From: Lentilactobacillus parabuchneri DSM 5707 = NBRC 107865
GTDB lineage: Bacteria > Bacillota > Bacilli > Lactobacillales > Lactobacillaceae
Reading direction: 5' to 3'
Assembly (NCBI RefSeq): GCF_001435315.1
Contig: NZ_AZGK01000006.1
Location: forward strand, 62,001 to 126,000
DNA: 64,000 nt
The notes beneath the pieces are model-generated. The model saw nothing but the letters and a program-made list of their open reading frames with translations. It made no database searches and had not been told where the DNA came from. Position 1 is the first letter of the stretch, and every line of letters begins with the position of its first letter. This document shows positions 28,574 to 37,012 of the stretch, in pieces. Made by a program: the position numbers and the translations under genes.

Positions 28574-30223
28574 CTACTTTGCGATATACGTTGTTTTCCA
28601 GTCATAAGGAACTCCAGCTGGATTGTATACAACATTCTTAACATTCGTCCTGAGCAACTGTGACTTCGCCACTTGATAAAGCGGAATCGTTCCCTGGTCG
28701 TTCATTAAAGTCTTTTCAGCTTCAACCAAATTGTTCCAGCGTTTTACTGGTTGGTTTCCAAATTTATTTTCTGACTGGTCAAGTAGCTGATCGTACTTGG
28801 AACTGTCGTAGCCGCTGGTGTTGTAACTTGAGCCTTTTTCAAAAACATCCAAGAAATTGATTGGATCTGCAAATACTGATTGCCATGTTTGCACCGTAAT
28901 TTGATAATCCTTGTCGGCCTGTTTAGAAATGAGTTGGACAAACGGAATTGATTGAACTTGAATCTTAACTCCGGGTAGTTTTTGTAAATCTGCTTGGATA
29001 AATTCAGCAGCATCTTTACTGCTATCAGTGTCAGAAGTCAATAAGGTAACATGCAGCTGATTAACTCCTGTTTGCTTATATCCCTTTTGTAACAATTTCT
29101 TGGCTCGGCTTAAATCATAAGTAACTGCACCTTTCACATACGCTTCTTTATCAAATGCCTCCCCGGTTTTTGGATTACTTCCCATTTTCGAAGGAACAAA
29201 TCCCTTGAGGGGAACCGAACCATCTTGTAAAACATCCTTTGTCAACTGACTCCTGTTAATTGCTAAGGAAAAAGCTCGGCGGATATTGAAGTTTTTAAAT
29301 GCCTTTACTTTGTTTTGGTTCAAGTCCAATCGGGTTGTTGCGGTTGGCAATCGCTTTACAAAGTTGGGATTGTGTTGATTGTTCTTAACTTGCTGCCCAC
29401 TAAGCAATGTTGCATCAGTCTTCTTAGCAGTAAACAAGTTATAACTGGTCGTTGTGTCTTCTGAAACGAGCTCATTAATCTTATTCAGATGAACGGCTTT
29501 CTTATCCCAGTAGGAATCATTCTTTGTCAAAGTCCATGACTTACTGGTTCCACTCCATTTTGTAAGTTTGAATGGACCATCTGAAACCGTGTATTTAGAT
29601 GCAGTTCCATACTTATTTCCAAGCTTGTTAACGACTTTCTGATTCATTGGGAAGAACAATGGCCATGCTAACAATTTTTTGAAATATGTAACTGGCTTGG
29701 TCAAAGTAACCTCTAGTTTATAATTGCCATCTGCTTTTATTCCAAGGGAGCTCACTGGTTTTTTACCAGAATTAATATCTTCAGCGTTCTTAACCTGGAA
29801 GAAATAAAAAGCATCCTGCGAAGCGGTTTTTGGAGCGACTGTTCGTTGCCACGAATAAACAAAATCCTTCGCAGTCACCGGATCACCATTAGTCCATTTG
29901 ACACCTTTTCTAAGATTAAATGTGTAATGCCTTCCGTTATCTGTGATTATCGTATTCGTTGCCAATGCTCCTTTTGGCGTGCCATTCTTATCCAAACGAT
30001 AAAGACCTTCCTGGGTGTTCATCAGTACATCGAAGCTCAAAGTATCAGTTGCTTTTGAAATATCCGCAGTTGCCAGTGCTGTATTCTCAGTCCAATTCAA
30101 CGTCTGAGTCTTAGCATATTTACTGTTTCCCAAACTATCGGTTTGGGATGACTTCCCACATCCCGCTAAGATAAAGATTGCTCCAAGTACGGTTAAAACT
30201 ACGCTTACTCTTTTCAAATTCAT
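28574..30223 (-). CDS. oppA: oligopeptide ABC transporter substrate-binding lipoprotein (OppA family), T-box controlled
   Basis: A 549-residue extracellular lipoprotein of the SBP_bac_5 family. The lipobox is LAGC at residues 19-22 (ILAGCGKSS). Family segments are NWTENTALATADISKATDTLSFDVLMNTQEGLYRL, RKGVKWTNGDPVTAKDFVYSWQR and SLAINRSQL. No permease or ATPase gene is adjacent, so it must use a transporter encoded elsewhere. A 280-base T-box leader with a probable Met specifier precedes it, and pepT follows at the stop codon. Supply of methionine from peptides is the likely purpose. Confidence 0.9.
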   Translation of the reverse strand: MNLKRVSVVLTVLGAIFILAGCGKSSQTDSLGNSKYAKTQTLNWTENTALATADISKATDTLSFDVLMNTQEGLYRLDKNGTPKGALATNTIITDNGRHYTFNLRKGVKWTNGDPVTAKDFVYSWQRTVAPKTASQDAFYFFQVKNAEDINSGKKPVSSLGIKADGNYKLEVTLTKPVTYFKKLLAWPLFFPMNQKVVNKLGNKYGTASKYTVSDGPFKLTKWSGTSKSWTLTKNDSYWDKKAVHLNKINELVSEDTTTSYNLFTAKKTDATLLSGQQVKNNQHNPNFVKRLPTATTRLDLNQNKVKAFKNFNIRRAFSLAINRSQLTKDVLQDGSVPLKGFVPSKMGSNPKTGEAFDKEAYVKGAVTYDLSRAKKLLQKGYKQTGVNQLHVTLLTSDTDSSKDAAEFIQADLQKLPGVKIQVQSIPFVQLISKQADKDYQITVQTWQSVFADPINFLDVFEKGSSYNTSGYDSSKYDQLLDQSENKFGNQPVKRWNNLVEAEKTLMNDQGTIPLYQVAKSQLLRTNVKNVVYNPAGVPYDWKTTYIAK

Positions 30224-30329
30224 AAATTAGTCCCTCCGGATTCTTATACCAGTTTCATCAATCACAATTACATATAATTCCAACATCTGGTATTTCATAA
30301 GATCATCCCCTTTTTAAGTAAGAGAAAAC

Positions 30330-30609
30330 AAAAATAGCGTCCCTCAGCCCACTTTCTGGACTAAGGGACGCTTTGCGCGCGTTACCACCCTATATTCGTG
30401 TATCAAAAATACACCTCGACAGTACCATATGAAATCGATACCCGGCAAAATAACGTTTGCTATCCGATCAACGGCATTCACCATTAACCTGCTCAGAGCT
30501 CATCTTCATTATTTTACAATCAGGCCTCTCACCCTGTAGCCTTTCTCTTTAGAGTGTAAAAAATAACTACTCTTCTCTTCATCGCATTTTCTCATGTAAT
30601 TCTAATGTC
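30330..30609 (-). promoter_or_regulatory. T-box riboswitch 1, probable Met specifier (ATG)
   Basis: The leader of oppA-pepT. The T-box sequence GGGTGGTAACGCG (30378-30390) precedes a strong terminator (30334-30373, AGCGTCCCTTAGTCC stem, TTTTTG). Stem I has GATGAAGAG, AGAGTAG and, on the 3' side, TGAAGATGAGCTCTGAGC. Aligned with T-box 2, the specifier reads ATG (30501-30503) followed by a purine. The T-box bases TGGT pair with a tRNA whose discriminator is A, as in tRNA-Met, and argue against the alternative GAT reading, since tRNA-Asp has G there. The codon call is an inference; the T-box itself is clear. Confidence 0.88.
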
Positions 30610-30615
30610 AGTCTT

Positions 30616-30644
30616 ATTATGCCAATGATTAGTAATTGTGTCAA
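30616..30644 (-). promoter_or_regulatory. promoter of the T-box 1 transcript
   Basis: On the minus strand TTGACA, 17 bases, CATAAT: a consensus -35 and a near-consensus -10. Confidence 0.7.
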
Positions 30645-30775
30645 GACATAAACTAAGTTTCGTTACACACAAATACCTCTGTACAGTTTTGATATTCTGA
30701 AAGGGAATGTTCCCTCGTCACATAATACAAGTAAAACTGAGTTGATGGCATACGATAACTCACTGATCATCAACA

Positions 30776-30806
30776 AAAAAGCAACCAGATCAAATATCCG
30801 GTTGCC
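30776..30806 (-). terminator. terminator of the nucleoside operon
   Basis: On the minus strand GCAACCGGAT-ATTT-GATCTGGTTGC (one wobble) followed by TTTTTT, 20 bases after the hydrolase stop. Confidence 0.8.
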
Positions 30807-30825
30807 ACTCTAGAAATAATTTAAT

Positions 30826-31743
30826 TTACAGATCAATCTTAGAAACTTCATCCAAGAACCACTTATTAAATGCGTCGGCGTCTATGTCCACGCAGACATT
30901 CGCATTGGTCTTGCCGTCGTGATAAGCACCACGGATGTCGCCGACCGTTTCGCCAATCGCTGGGCCATCTGTAATGATATCAATCCACATTTTCTTCGTG
31001 GTAATGGCTTCTGGGTGCAGCAGGTAGAAAATGGTGTTTACATCATGCATAGCGATCCCATTAGAGCTGTTATCACCATCATGAATGATAATGTCATGGA
31101 GCATCTTGCCGGTCTCATTCATGTGTTCGAGCTTGCTGAGTGAGTCCGGTGTCAACAAGGCCTTCATGGTGATGTCCAACCCAACCATGGTGATCGGAAT
31201 ACCTGAATTGTACATAATTCGAGCCGCATCCGGATCGGTGAAGACGTTGAATTCAGCTGCAGAGGTCATGTTGCCTTTGCCAAGAGACCCGCCCATCGCA
31301 ACGATTCGTTCGATATGGTCCTTGACCTCTGGGTATTCACTGAACAGCAACGCAATGTTGGTGTATGACCCGGTTGGCACCAAGGTGATCTTTTCGTCAC
31401 TGCTCATGATCGTGTCGTGCAGAGCTTCAACGGCCGTCTTGTCCAAAGGCTTTGGCAGGTCTTCAGGAAAATCATAGCCGGGCATCCCCGATTCACCATG
31501 AATTCTGGCAGCATCTTCAAATTCCTTGATCAATGGCTGTTTTGCCCCAGCAGCAACCGGCACCTGCTTGTTAAAGAAACGGACAATCTTTTGGGCATTC
31601 TTGGTTGTCTTATCAACCGTTACGTTTCCAGCAACACTGGTAATTAATTTCACGTCAATTTCAGGGTCGTTGAGCGCCATAGTTAAAGCAGCAGCGTCAT
31701 CGATTCCTGGATCAGTATCCATAATAATTTTAATGGTCATCAT
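30826..31743 (-). CDS. rihC: ribonucleoside hydrolase (RihA/B/C, IUNH family)
   Basis: A 305-residue cytosolic enzyme that hydrolyses nucleosides to base and ribose. The calcium-binding motif DTDPGIDDA stands at the N-terminus, with VPTGSYTNIALL, AMGGSLGKGNMTSAAEFNVFTDPDAARI and the late active-site part GIAMHDVNTIFYLLHPE. The ATG at 31743 follows AAAGGATTTT; an in-frame start 69 bases upstream lacks a ribosome site. It is the last gene of the nucleoside operon and would release bases for salvage. Base specificity cannot be told from sequence. Confidence 0.88.
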   Translation of the reverse strand: MMTIKIIMDTDPGIDDAAALTMALNDPEIDVKLITSVAGNVTVDKTTKNAQKIVRFFNKQVPVAAGAKQPLIKEFEDAARIHGESGMPGYDFPEDLPKPLDKTAVEALHDTIMSSDEKITLVPTGSYTNIALLFSEYPEVKDHIERIVAMGGSLGKGNMTSAAEFNVFTDPDAARIMYNSGIPITMVGLDITMKALLTPDSLSKLEHMNETGKMLHDIIIHDGDNSSNGIAMHDVNTIFYLLHPEAITTKKMWIDIITDGPAIGETVGDIRGAYHDGKTNANVCVDIDADAFNKWFLDEVSKIDL

Positions 31744-31832
31744 AAAATCCTTTCCGTACAGTATTTTAAATATCAACCGCTTACAATTAGTTCTTAACAA
31801 GAAGCGAACCACAACGTTCGCCCCTGCTATCT

Positions 31833-33146
31833 CTATAATAAGGCACTGAGCACCAAATCACACAAAAATAAAAATCCAAGTACATAAGTTGCCATCGTCA
31901 ATTCCCGTTGCCGCCCCGCCGCAATCTTTAACAGTGGGTACGCCACGAAGCCAAACGCCAAACCAGTTGAAATACTACTGGTAAATGGGATGAGGACAAC
32001 GATCAAAAACGCAGGGAACCAATCGGAAAAATCATACATATTAATCCGACTTAACTGATTCATCATCAATGCCCCGGTAATGATAATGACGGGGGCAATC
32101 GCCGCCTGTGGCACAAAGGCCAGAAGCGGAATGAAGAACAGTGAAACGGCAAACATTAAACCGGCAACAATCGATGTCAACCCAGTCCGGCCACCACTTT
32201 CAATGGCCGAGGCACTTTCGGCAGCCGCCACCGTTGGGCTGGTACCAAGAATCCCGGATAAGAAGCTGGTGACAGAGCTGGCTTGAAATGCTTTCCGAAA
32301 TTTTTGGGGATTTGGCATAATTCCTTCCAGCAATCCCATGGATTCAAAGACTAAAATCATTGTCATGGAGAAAACCGCGAGAATAAATGGAATGCTCAAC
32401 ACGTTACTGAGATCACCTTTGGCAACAATGTTGGCATACTTGCCAATATCTCCGATCCCAACTGACGGTGCCACTTGGTCCTTGATACCAAAAGCAATCC
32501 CAACAATCGATGTCACCAGAATCCCGATAAAAAAGCCACCGGTAATATTTCTGACGAATAAGAACAGTGTCAGTAACAGTCCAAACAATGCCAATAAAGT
32601 GGCTGGCTTGGTCAAATCGCCCAACGCCAGAATTGAATTCGTCCCCTGACGGATAAGCTGGGCCTTTTCAAGCCCAATTTCCACCAGGAATAAGCCGATT
32701 CCAGCGGTGATCCCCGCTTTTAAGGTGTCCGGGATTCCCTTTGCCAATACATCACTCAGCTTGGTAAACGCAATGATGACATAGATCACACTGGAAACAA
32801 TTGAGATTCCCAGCGCTTCCTGCCAGGATAGGCCCATCGCGACAACCACCGTGTAGGTGAAAAACGCGTTGACCCCCATCCCCGGCGTCAGAATCACAGG
32901 TGCATTGGCCCAAAAGCCCATGATCAAACAGCCGATAAACGAAGAAATAATTGTCGCAAACACACTTAAATCAGTGGGAATACCGGCATCTTTTAAGATC
33001 ATTGGATTCACAATGATGATGTAAGAAATCGCAAAAAAGCCAGTAATTCCGGCGATGATTTCACGTTTGACGATCGCTTTATCGCGTACAGCGTCACGAA
33101 GCCGCAGCTTATTGGCTACGGCTTCTTCTCTTTGTAACTTGTCCAA
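31833..33146 (-). CDS. NCS2-family nucleobase permease, AzgA/PbuG (adenine-guanine-hypoxanthine) type
   Basis: A 437-residue polytopic protein of the AzgA branch of NCS2. It has REIIAGITGFFAISYIIIVNPMILKDAG at the start, ILTPGMGVNAFFTYTVV, GIPDTLKAGITAGIGLFLVEIGL and SAIESGGRTGLTSIVAG. These proteins import adenine, guanine or hypoxanthine with protons. Translation begins at TTG with a weak TTAGGT upstream. It lies 30 bases after nupC and before rihC. Import or release of bases matches the hydrolase next to it. Confidence 0.87.
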   Translation of the reverse strand: MDKLQREEAVANKLRLRDAVRDKAIVKREIIAGITGFFAISYIIIVNPMILKDAGIPTDLSVFATIISSFIGCLIMGFWANAPVILTPGMGVNAFFTYTVVVAMGLSWQEALGISIVSSVIYVIIAFTKLSDVLAKGIPDTLKAGITAGIGLFLVEIGLEKAQLIRQGTNSILALGDLTKPATLLALFGLLLTLFLFVRNITGGFFIGILVTSIVGIAFGIKDQVAPSVGIGDIGKYANIVAKGDLSNVLSIPFILAVFSMTMILVFESMGLLEGIMPNPQKFRKAFQASSVTSFLSGILGTSPTVAAAESASAIESGGRTGLTSIVAGLMFAVSLFFIPLLAFVPQAAIAPVIIITGALMMNQLSRINMYDFSDWFPAFLIVVLIPFTSSISTGLAFGFVAYPLLKIAAGRQRELTMATYVLGFLFLCDLVLSALL

Positions 33147-33175
33147 AAATAAAACCTAACTTTCTTGTTACGTGT

Positions 33176-34453
33176 TTACCAAACGAACAGACCAACGATT
33201 CCGGCAGACATCAAGGATACCAAGATACCTGAGAGAAGCATGGTTCCAACGTTTTTACTGATCAAATCATTCTTTTCCTTGTCAACCAAGCCCTTGAAGG
33301 CACCGATAATCATACCGGTGGTTGAGAAGTTGGCGAATGATGTGATGAAGACAGTTAATTGTGCTTGGTAGTGAGCTGGGAAGATGCTGGGGTTGTTGAT
33401 CGTTCCGGCGATCTTTCCCATAACAACGAATTCATTGGTAACCAACTTCATACCCATGAATTGTGCGAACTGGAATGCGTGGCTAACATCCAGACCCATC
33501 AACCATGCAAATGGGAACATGATGATTCCTAGAATATGTTCCAATGACAGCCATGGGTTGAATAATGCCAAAATCTTGTCAATCAAAGCAGCCAAAGCAA
33601 CGAAGGCGATAACGTTGGCAGCAATGATTAAGATCAAACGACCGGCACCAAGAATTGAGTCGCCAAGAAATGAGAAGTATGGTTCGCGTTTCCCATTTGC
33701 TTGAACATCGCCGGCTTCAACAGCGGCTTCGCTTGAACCTGAACCGCCCATTTTGGCAACCGTATCTTCTTCAGGCGTTACCTTAACGGGGTTCAACATA
33801 CTGGTAATAATCAGGGCGTTTAAAACGTTCAATGGAACGGCAGTCAAAACAAATTGACCTGGAACCATTTGCGTATAAGCACCGATGATTGAAGCAGTGA
33901 CACAAGACATGGACATCAGAGCCAAAGTCAAGTTACGCTTTGCGGACATTTGCTTTAATTGAAGTGATGAAACGGCAAGTGCTTCAGTGTTACCTAAGAA
34001 CATCATTTCAACGGCAAAGAATGATTCGAACTTTGGAGCGCCGGTAACAAATGAAAGTGCACGGCCGACCCATTTGATAATCCATGGCAATACTCCGATA
34101 TATGTAAGAGTATCAAACAATGGAACAATCATTAAGATTGGCAGTAAGGCACTGGTCACAAAGTTCATTGATTTGGCAGTTCCACCAAATTGTGGCGTTA
34201 CCCAGTTTGGCAAGGCAAAATTAATTCCTTGATAGGCAACTTGAACCAACCAGTTGAATCCATCGGCAGCGGCCTTAACGGCGTCACGGCCCCAGGCAAA
34301 ACTCGTCAAAATCCATGCAAGCACAAGGTTAATGACTAAAACGACCCCAACGGAACGCCAGTTGATACCTTTTTTGTTATTTGAAAACAAGTAGGCAATT
34401 CCAAGGTATACGGCAACACCCAGGATATTAACCAGCAAATATGATAATTGCAT
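33176..34453 (-). CDS. nupC: CNT-family nucleoside transporter (NupC type)
   Basis: A 425-residue concentrative nucleoside transporter. It shows the N-terminal helix YLLVNILGVAVYLGIAYLFSNNKKGINWR, the core PILMIVPLFDTLTYIGVLPWIIKWVG, FFAVEMMFLGNTEALAVSSLQLKQMS, NEFVVMGKIAG and the terminal SFANFSTTGMIIGAFKGLVDKEK that are characteristic of CNT proteins. It uses a proton or sodium gradient. It is the second gene of the nucleoside operon, 122 bases after the phosphopentomutase-like gene. Purine or pyrimidine preference is unclear. Confidence 0.9.
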   Translation of the reverse strand: MQLSYLLVNILGVAVYLGIAYLFSNNKKGINWRSVGVVLVINLVLAWILTSFAWGRDAVKAAADGFNWLVQVAYQGINFALPNWVTPQFGGTAKSMNFVTSALLPILMIVPLFDTLTYIGVLPWIIKWVGRALSFVTGAPKFESFFAVEMMFLGNTEALAVSSLQLKQMSAKRNLTLALMSMSCVTASIIGAYTQMVPGQFVLTAVPLNVLNALIITSMLNPVKVTPEEDTVAKMGGSGSSEAAVEAGDVQANGKREPYFSFLGDSILGAGRLILIIAANVIAFVALAALIDKILALFNPWLSLEHILGIIMFPFAWLMGLDVSHAFQFAQFMGMKLVTNEFVVMGKIAGTINNPSIFPAHYQAQLTVFITSFANFSTTGMIIGAFKGLVDKEKNDLISKNVGTMLLSGILVSLMSAGIVGLFVW

Positions 34454-34577
34454 ATTCTGAAATCCTCTTTTCTAAATTTGAATGACAATAATTGCTAAAC
34501 AATAATAAAGCTTGTCAGCTATCCCCCTCTATGATGGATTGGTTTTAAAATTGAAACCCAGAATAATAAACGATGAA

Positions 34578-35408
34578 TTAACTTAATTCATCTAAGAAGC
34601 TGTGGCCAACGGATTCGTCCGATGGCTCGACGCCAAATATTTGGGCTGTGGTTGCCCCAATATCGGCCAGTGTCCGGCGAATGCCAAGCGACTTTCCCTC
34701 AGGCTTGGCAGGCATGTAGGCAATCAGTGGTAAATACTCGCGAGTTGGGACAACGTCTACTGTTGGATCGTTGGCAAAGGTTGACGTAATCATCAGCAAA
34801 TCTGTGCTGTACAACTCCCGCATCAAACGAGAAAGGTGCTGATCAACCACGTTTAAAACATCGATGCATCCCTTCCCATCAGCTTCCAAAGCCTTTTGCT
34901 GCAAATCCAACAGCCTAAAGTAAAGCAGACCGTTGTTTGGCGCAATAACCTGTTGGTGAAGCTCATTAAATCCAGCTTCATCCGAGTTAACCGGGATGAT
35001 CTGAGCCATGTTTTGATTAGACAGATAGCTCAGATAATTGGTAATCAAGATCGAATTAACACCAAGAAGTGCGACAATCGAGTCAATGACATTGGTCGTC
35101 CGGATATCAGTCTGGTAATCAAACATTTCCCGCAGACCGCTCAATGCAACATTGTTCTGACTCTTGAGACGAATTTTGCCATAATAGCCAATTGGGGCCT
35201 CAACTGGTGGGAGGCCAACGACTGGATCGTTGGACCGAATATTCCCAAGTCCGAGGCGGCTCAGTGCCGGCAACGCAAAGTTGGGGTCGGCAAACCTGGC
35301 AATATGGCCAAGCGTGTCGGCGCCAACGGAGTTAAACCGATTGGCGTCACTGGCTTCCCCGATCCCCAGTCCAGCAAAGTCAATTACAATTACCCGACGA
35401 AAGTCCAT
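34578..35408 (-). CDS. degenerate phosphopentomutase (DeoB) homologue, probably not catalytic
   Basis: A 276-residue alkaline-phosphatase-superfamily protein that follows DeoB at both ends: VIVIDFAGLGIGEASDANRFNSVGADTLGHIA and LGIRRTLADIGATTAQIFGVE. It is about 110 residues shorter, in the region of the cap domain. Key sites are lost. The Thr-bearing GKDTTTGHWE reads NNVALSGLRE (85-94), the metal motif TADHGNDPT reads TSTFANDPT (208-216), and the His before TRE is Pro221. The frame is open and the fold-defining parts are kept, so it is not an obvious decaying pseudogene. It opens the nucleoside operon, where a true DeoB would use ribose phosphate. Confidence 0.75.
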   Translation of the reverse strand: MDFRRVIVIDFAGLGIGEASDANRFNSVGADTLGHIARFADPNFALPALSRLGLGNIRSNDPVVGLPPVEAPIGYYGKIRLKSQNNVALSGLREMFDYQTDIRTTNVIDSIVALLGVNSILITNYLSYLSNQNMAQIIPVNSDEAGFNELHQQVIAPNNGLLYFRLLDLQQKALEADGKGCIDVLNVVDQHLSRLMRELYSTDLLMITSTFANDPTVDVVPTREYLPLIAYMPAKPEGKSLGIRRTLADIGATTAQIFGVEPSDESVGHSFLDELS

Positions 35409-35536
35409 CAGAAACTTCCTTTCCAGATTAAATAAAGCTTTAGAAAAAAATAATCTATGTGAATAGAATACCGCATTCAGGAAACACCTGTAAATAAAAA
35501 TCGAGAAATGACAATAAGTAATACGGTTTACTATAC

Positions 35537-35555
35537 TGATTGCGCTTTCATTATA
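35537..35555 (-). promoter_or_regulatory. cre site and -10 of the nucleoside operon
   Basis: On the minus strand TGAAAGCGCAATCA (35537-35550) matches cre at 13 of 14 positions and begins at the last base of TATAAT (35550-35555). An alternative promoter, TTGATA-18-TATAGT, would enclose the cre. In both cases CcpA binding would block the promoter. Confidence 0.55.
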
Positions 35556-35590
35556 TCAAAGCAGATCGGGTACGTAAATAGGAAATTTGG

Positions 35591-36130
35591 AAGAGTGTGA
35601 CGAGACCCGGTTAGACTCCGGAGCACAAGTTAAAAGGCTTAGTGATGAACGAATCGTTCGTCGCTGAGCCTTTTGGCTTGTGTAGTAGGAGTCTGGGTCG
35701 TCGGAACACGTTTTCCACTAGGTAAGAGAGGAAACACAAAACGACAATTTACACCAAATTTGAAAGAGTGTGACGAGCAACGGGTGATGCGGTTTCTAAG
35801 GTAACTTTGGTTTAAACCCCGTTTTTGGGTTTGAAACAAAGTTACCTTAGAAGTTAGCATCAGTTGCGTCGGAACACGTTTCCACTAGGCAAAAGAGGAA
35901 ACGCAAAGCGAAAATTTACACCGAGTTTGAAAGAGTGTGACGAGTGACGAGCAACGCGTGATGCGGTTTCTAAGGTAACTTTGGTTTAAACCCTGCCTTT
36001 GGGTTTGATTCAAAGTTAGCTTAGAAGTTAGCATCAGGCCCGTCGTCCACAGGACTTTTGTGGTCGTCTCCGAGTAGGCTAGACACTGCACTTCGTTTGT
36101 GGTCGTCGGAACACGTTCCACTAGGTAAAA
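35591..36130 (+). repeat. hairpin-repeat locus 4: tandem array of three units
   Basis: Three tandem units of about 170-200 bases start at 35591, 35765 and 35931, each with AGAGTGTGACGAG and ending GTCGGAACACGTTTCC, then a tail like CACTAGGTAAGAGAGGAAAC. Units 2 and 3 share the CTAAGGTAACTTTGG core hairpin. Unit 1 has an unrelated core (AAAAGGCTTAG / CTGAGCCTTTT, with ACCCGGTTAGACTCC / GGAGTCTGGGT outside). Unit 3 carries an extra CTAGACACTGCACTTCG block also present at 43860 and, diverged, at 9930. The long ORFs here are by-products of the repeats. Confidence 0.8.
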
Positions 36131-36141
36131 AAAGAAAACAC

Positions 36142-36190
36142 AAAAAAATAGGATTTAAACTCGCTTTGAAACTGCAAGTCTAAATCCTAT
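36142..36190 (-). terminator. terminator of the candidate long RNA
   Basis: On the minus strand ATAGGATTTA-ACT pairs with AGT-TAAATCCTAT across a 15-base loop and is followed by TTTTTTT. Confidence 0.8.
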
Positions 36191-36754
36191 ACGGAAGGGA
36201 ACTTTGGGGTTAATACCCACTTTACTAATAACTTAATGTCTTATCGCCTCAATCTAACTATTTGTTGATCCAACTGCCGCAAACTTTAATCATTTTCACG
36301 TTTTTACTTTATTGATAAATTTGCCGTGTGACCAACATTCGGTGCTGCGTGAAACTATACTACTTGGAACAACTGCTTGGAACATTAAATCTTGGTACGT
36401 GGTACTTGAAACTGTGAATCATTGGAACTTTCATCAACTTGATATCACATCAATTTGATATTCGATTGAATCTCTCAGATCCACTACAAGTGACCTCTGT
36501 ACATAACCCTTTTCAATTACTCCATCAGGTTTTCAATAGCGAATCATCGAACTCATATCTGAACATTTGTGATTCATAACATTATATTCAAACACTTAAT
36601 CACCTGAATTAACCTTCTGTTATTTTAACCTGTAACAATTTGAAACTCTTTGAATCGTTGAAACAATCGGCTAAATAAAACATCTATCGAACTTCCATGC
36701 TTCTAAATGAATCGTGAACCTCAAACTCTTAAAACTTAAAATAAACAACTATGC

Positions 36755-36770
36755 GTTCTACACGTGAAAC
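36755..36770. promoter_or_regulatory. parS-like sequence
   Basis: TTCTACACGTGAAACA agrees with parS (TGTTTCACGTGAAACA) at 13 of 16 positions, with the half CACGTGAAACA-type core ACGTGAAACA intact. It lies inside the candidate RNA unit, about 10 kb from parAB. It could be a weak ParB site or chance. Confidence 0.25.
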
Positions 36771-36893
36771 ATTTGAAAATAATCCTGTGACATTACAACA
36801 TATGAATCTAGGATCAGAGAACATTCAAAGCAGGTTGGAAACCCCTGGCACTTCGAACTTCCTTTCCCTTCCTTGACTATATAATATCATATC

Positions 36894-36907
36894 TGGAAGC
36901 GTTTGCA
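36894..36907. promoter_or_regulatory. cre site at the promoter of the candidate long RNA
   Basis: TGGAAGCGTTTGCA matches the cre consensus at 13 of 14 positions. It overlaps the proposed -35 (TTGCAA) of the minus-strand unit and lies just below a TATAAT at 36911-36916. Catabolite control is inferred. Confidence 0.45.
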
Positions 36908-36968
36908 AGTATTATATCTGCTTTTTCTAAATTTATTTCGGAACGTTACATTGACAACTATTTGGGCA

Positions 36969-37007
36969 TTAAAAAAGCATGCCCAACTCATCGGTTGTCA
37001 TGCTTTT
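36969..37007 (-). terminator. terminator of the surface protein gene
   Basis: On the minus strand AAAAAGCATG and CATGCTTTTTT pair, with CAAC/GTTG inside, directly after the stop codon. Confidence 0.8.
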
Positions 37008-37012
37008 TGAGC

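Larger units (their letters stand above)
36142..36873 (-). ncRNA. candidate ~730-nt structured non-coding RNA
   Basis: A minus-strand unit with no ORF of 60 codons in any frame. A promoter TTGCAA-16-TATTAT at 36903-36908 and 36881-36886 would start just before AGGAAGGGAA. GGAAGGGAA (36864-36872) is complementary over 9 bases to TTCCCTTCC (36193-36201), which lies immediately before the final hairpin, so the ends of the RNA can close. The unit ends in a 14-bp terminator (36142-36190). Small local hairpins and many GTTCCAA/GTTTCAA/GATTCA words lie inside. A cre site overlaps the promoter. Function unknown; large Lactobacillales RNAs such as GOLLD or ROOL are the first comparison. Confidence 0.5.

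Noticed and set aside
30501-30506. Asp (GAT) as the specifier of T-box 1, and Asn (AAT) for T-box 2
   Set aside because: The base after the codon would not be the usual A, and TGGT in the T-box fits tRNAs with A73, not the G73 of tRNA-Asp and tRNA-Asn.
35639-36121. Two minus-strand ORFs of 73 and 78 codons with similar sequences
   Set aside because: They lie in the tandem hairpin repeats and are alike only because the repeats are alike; no ribosome site.
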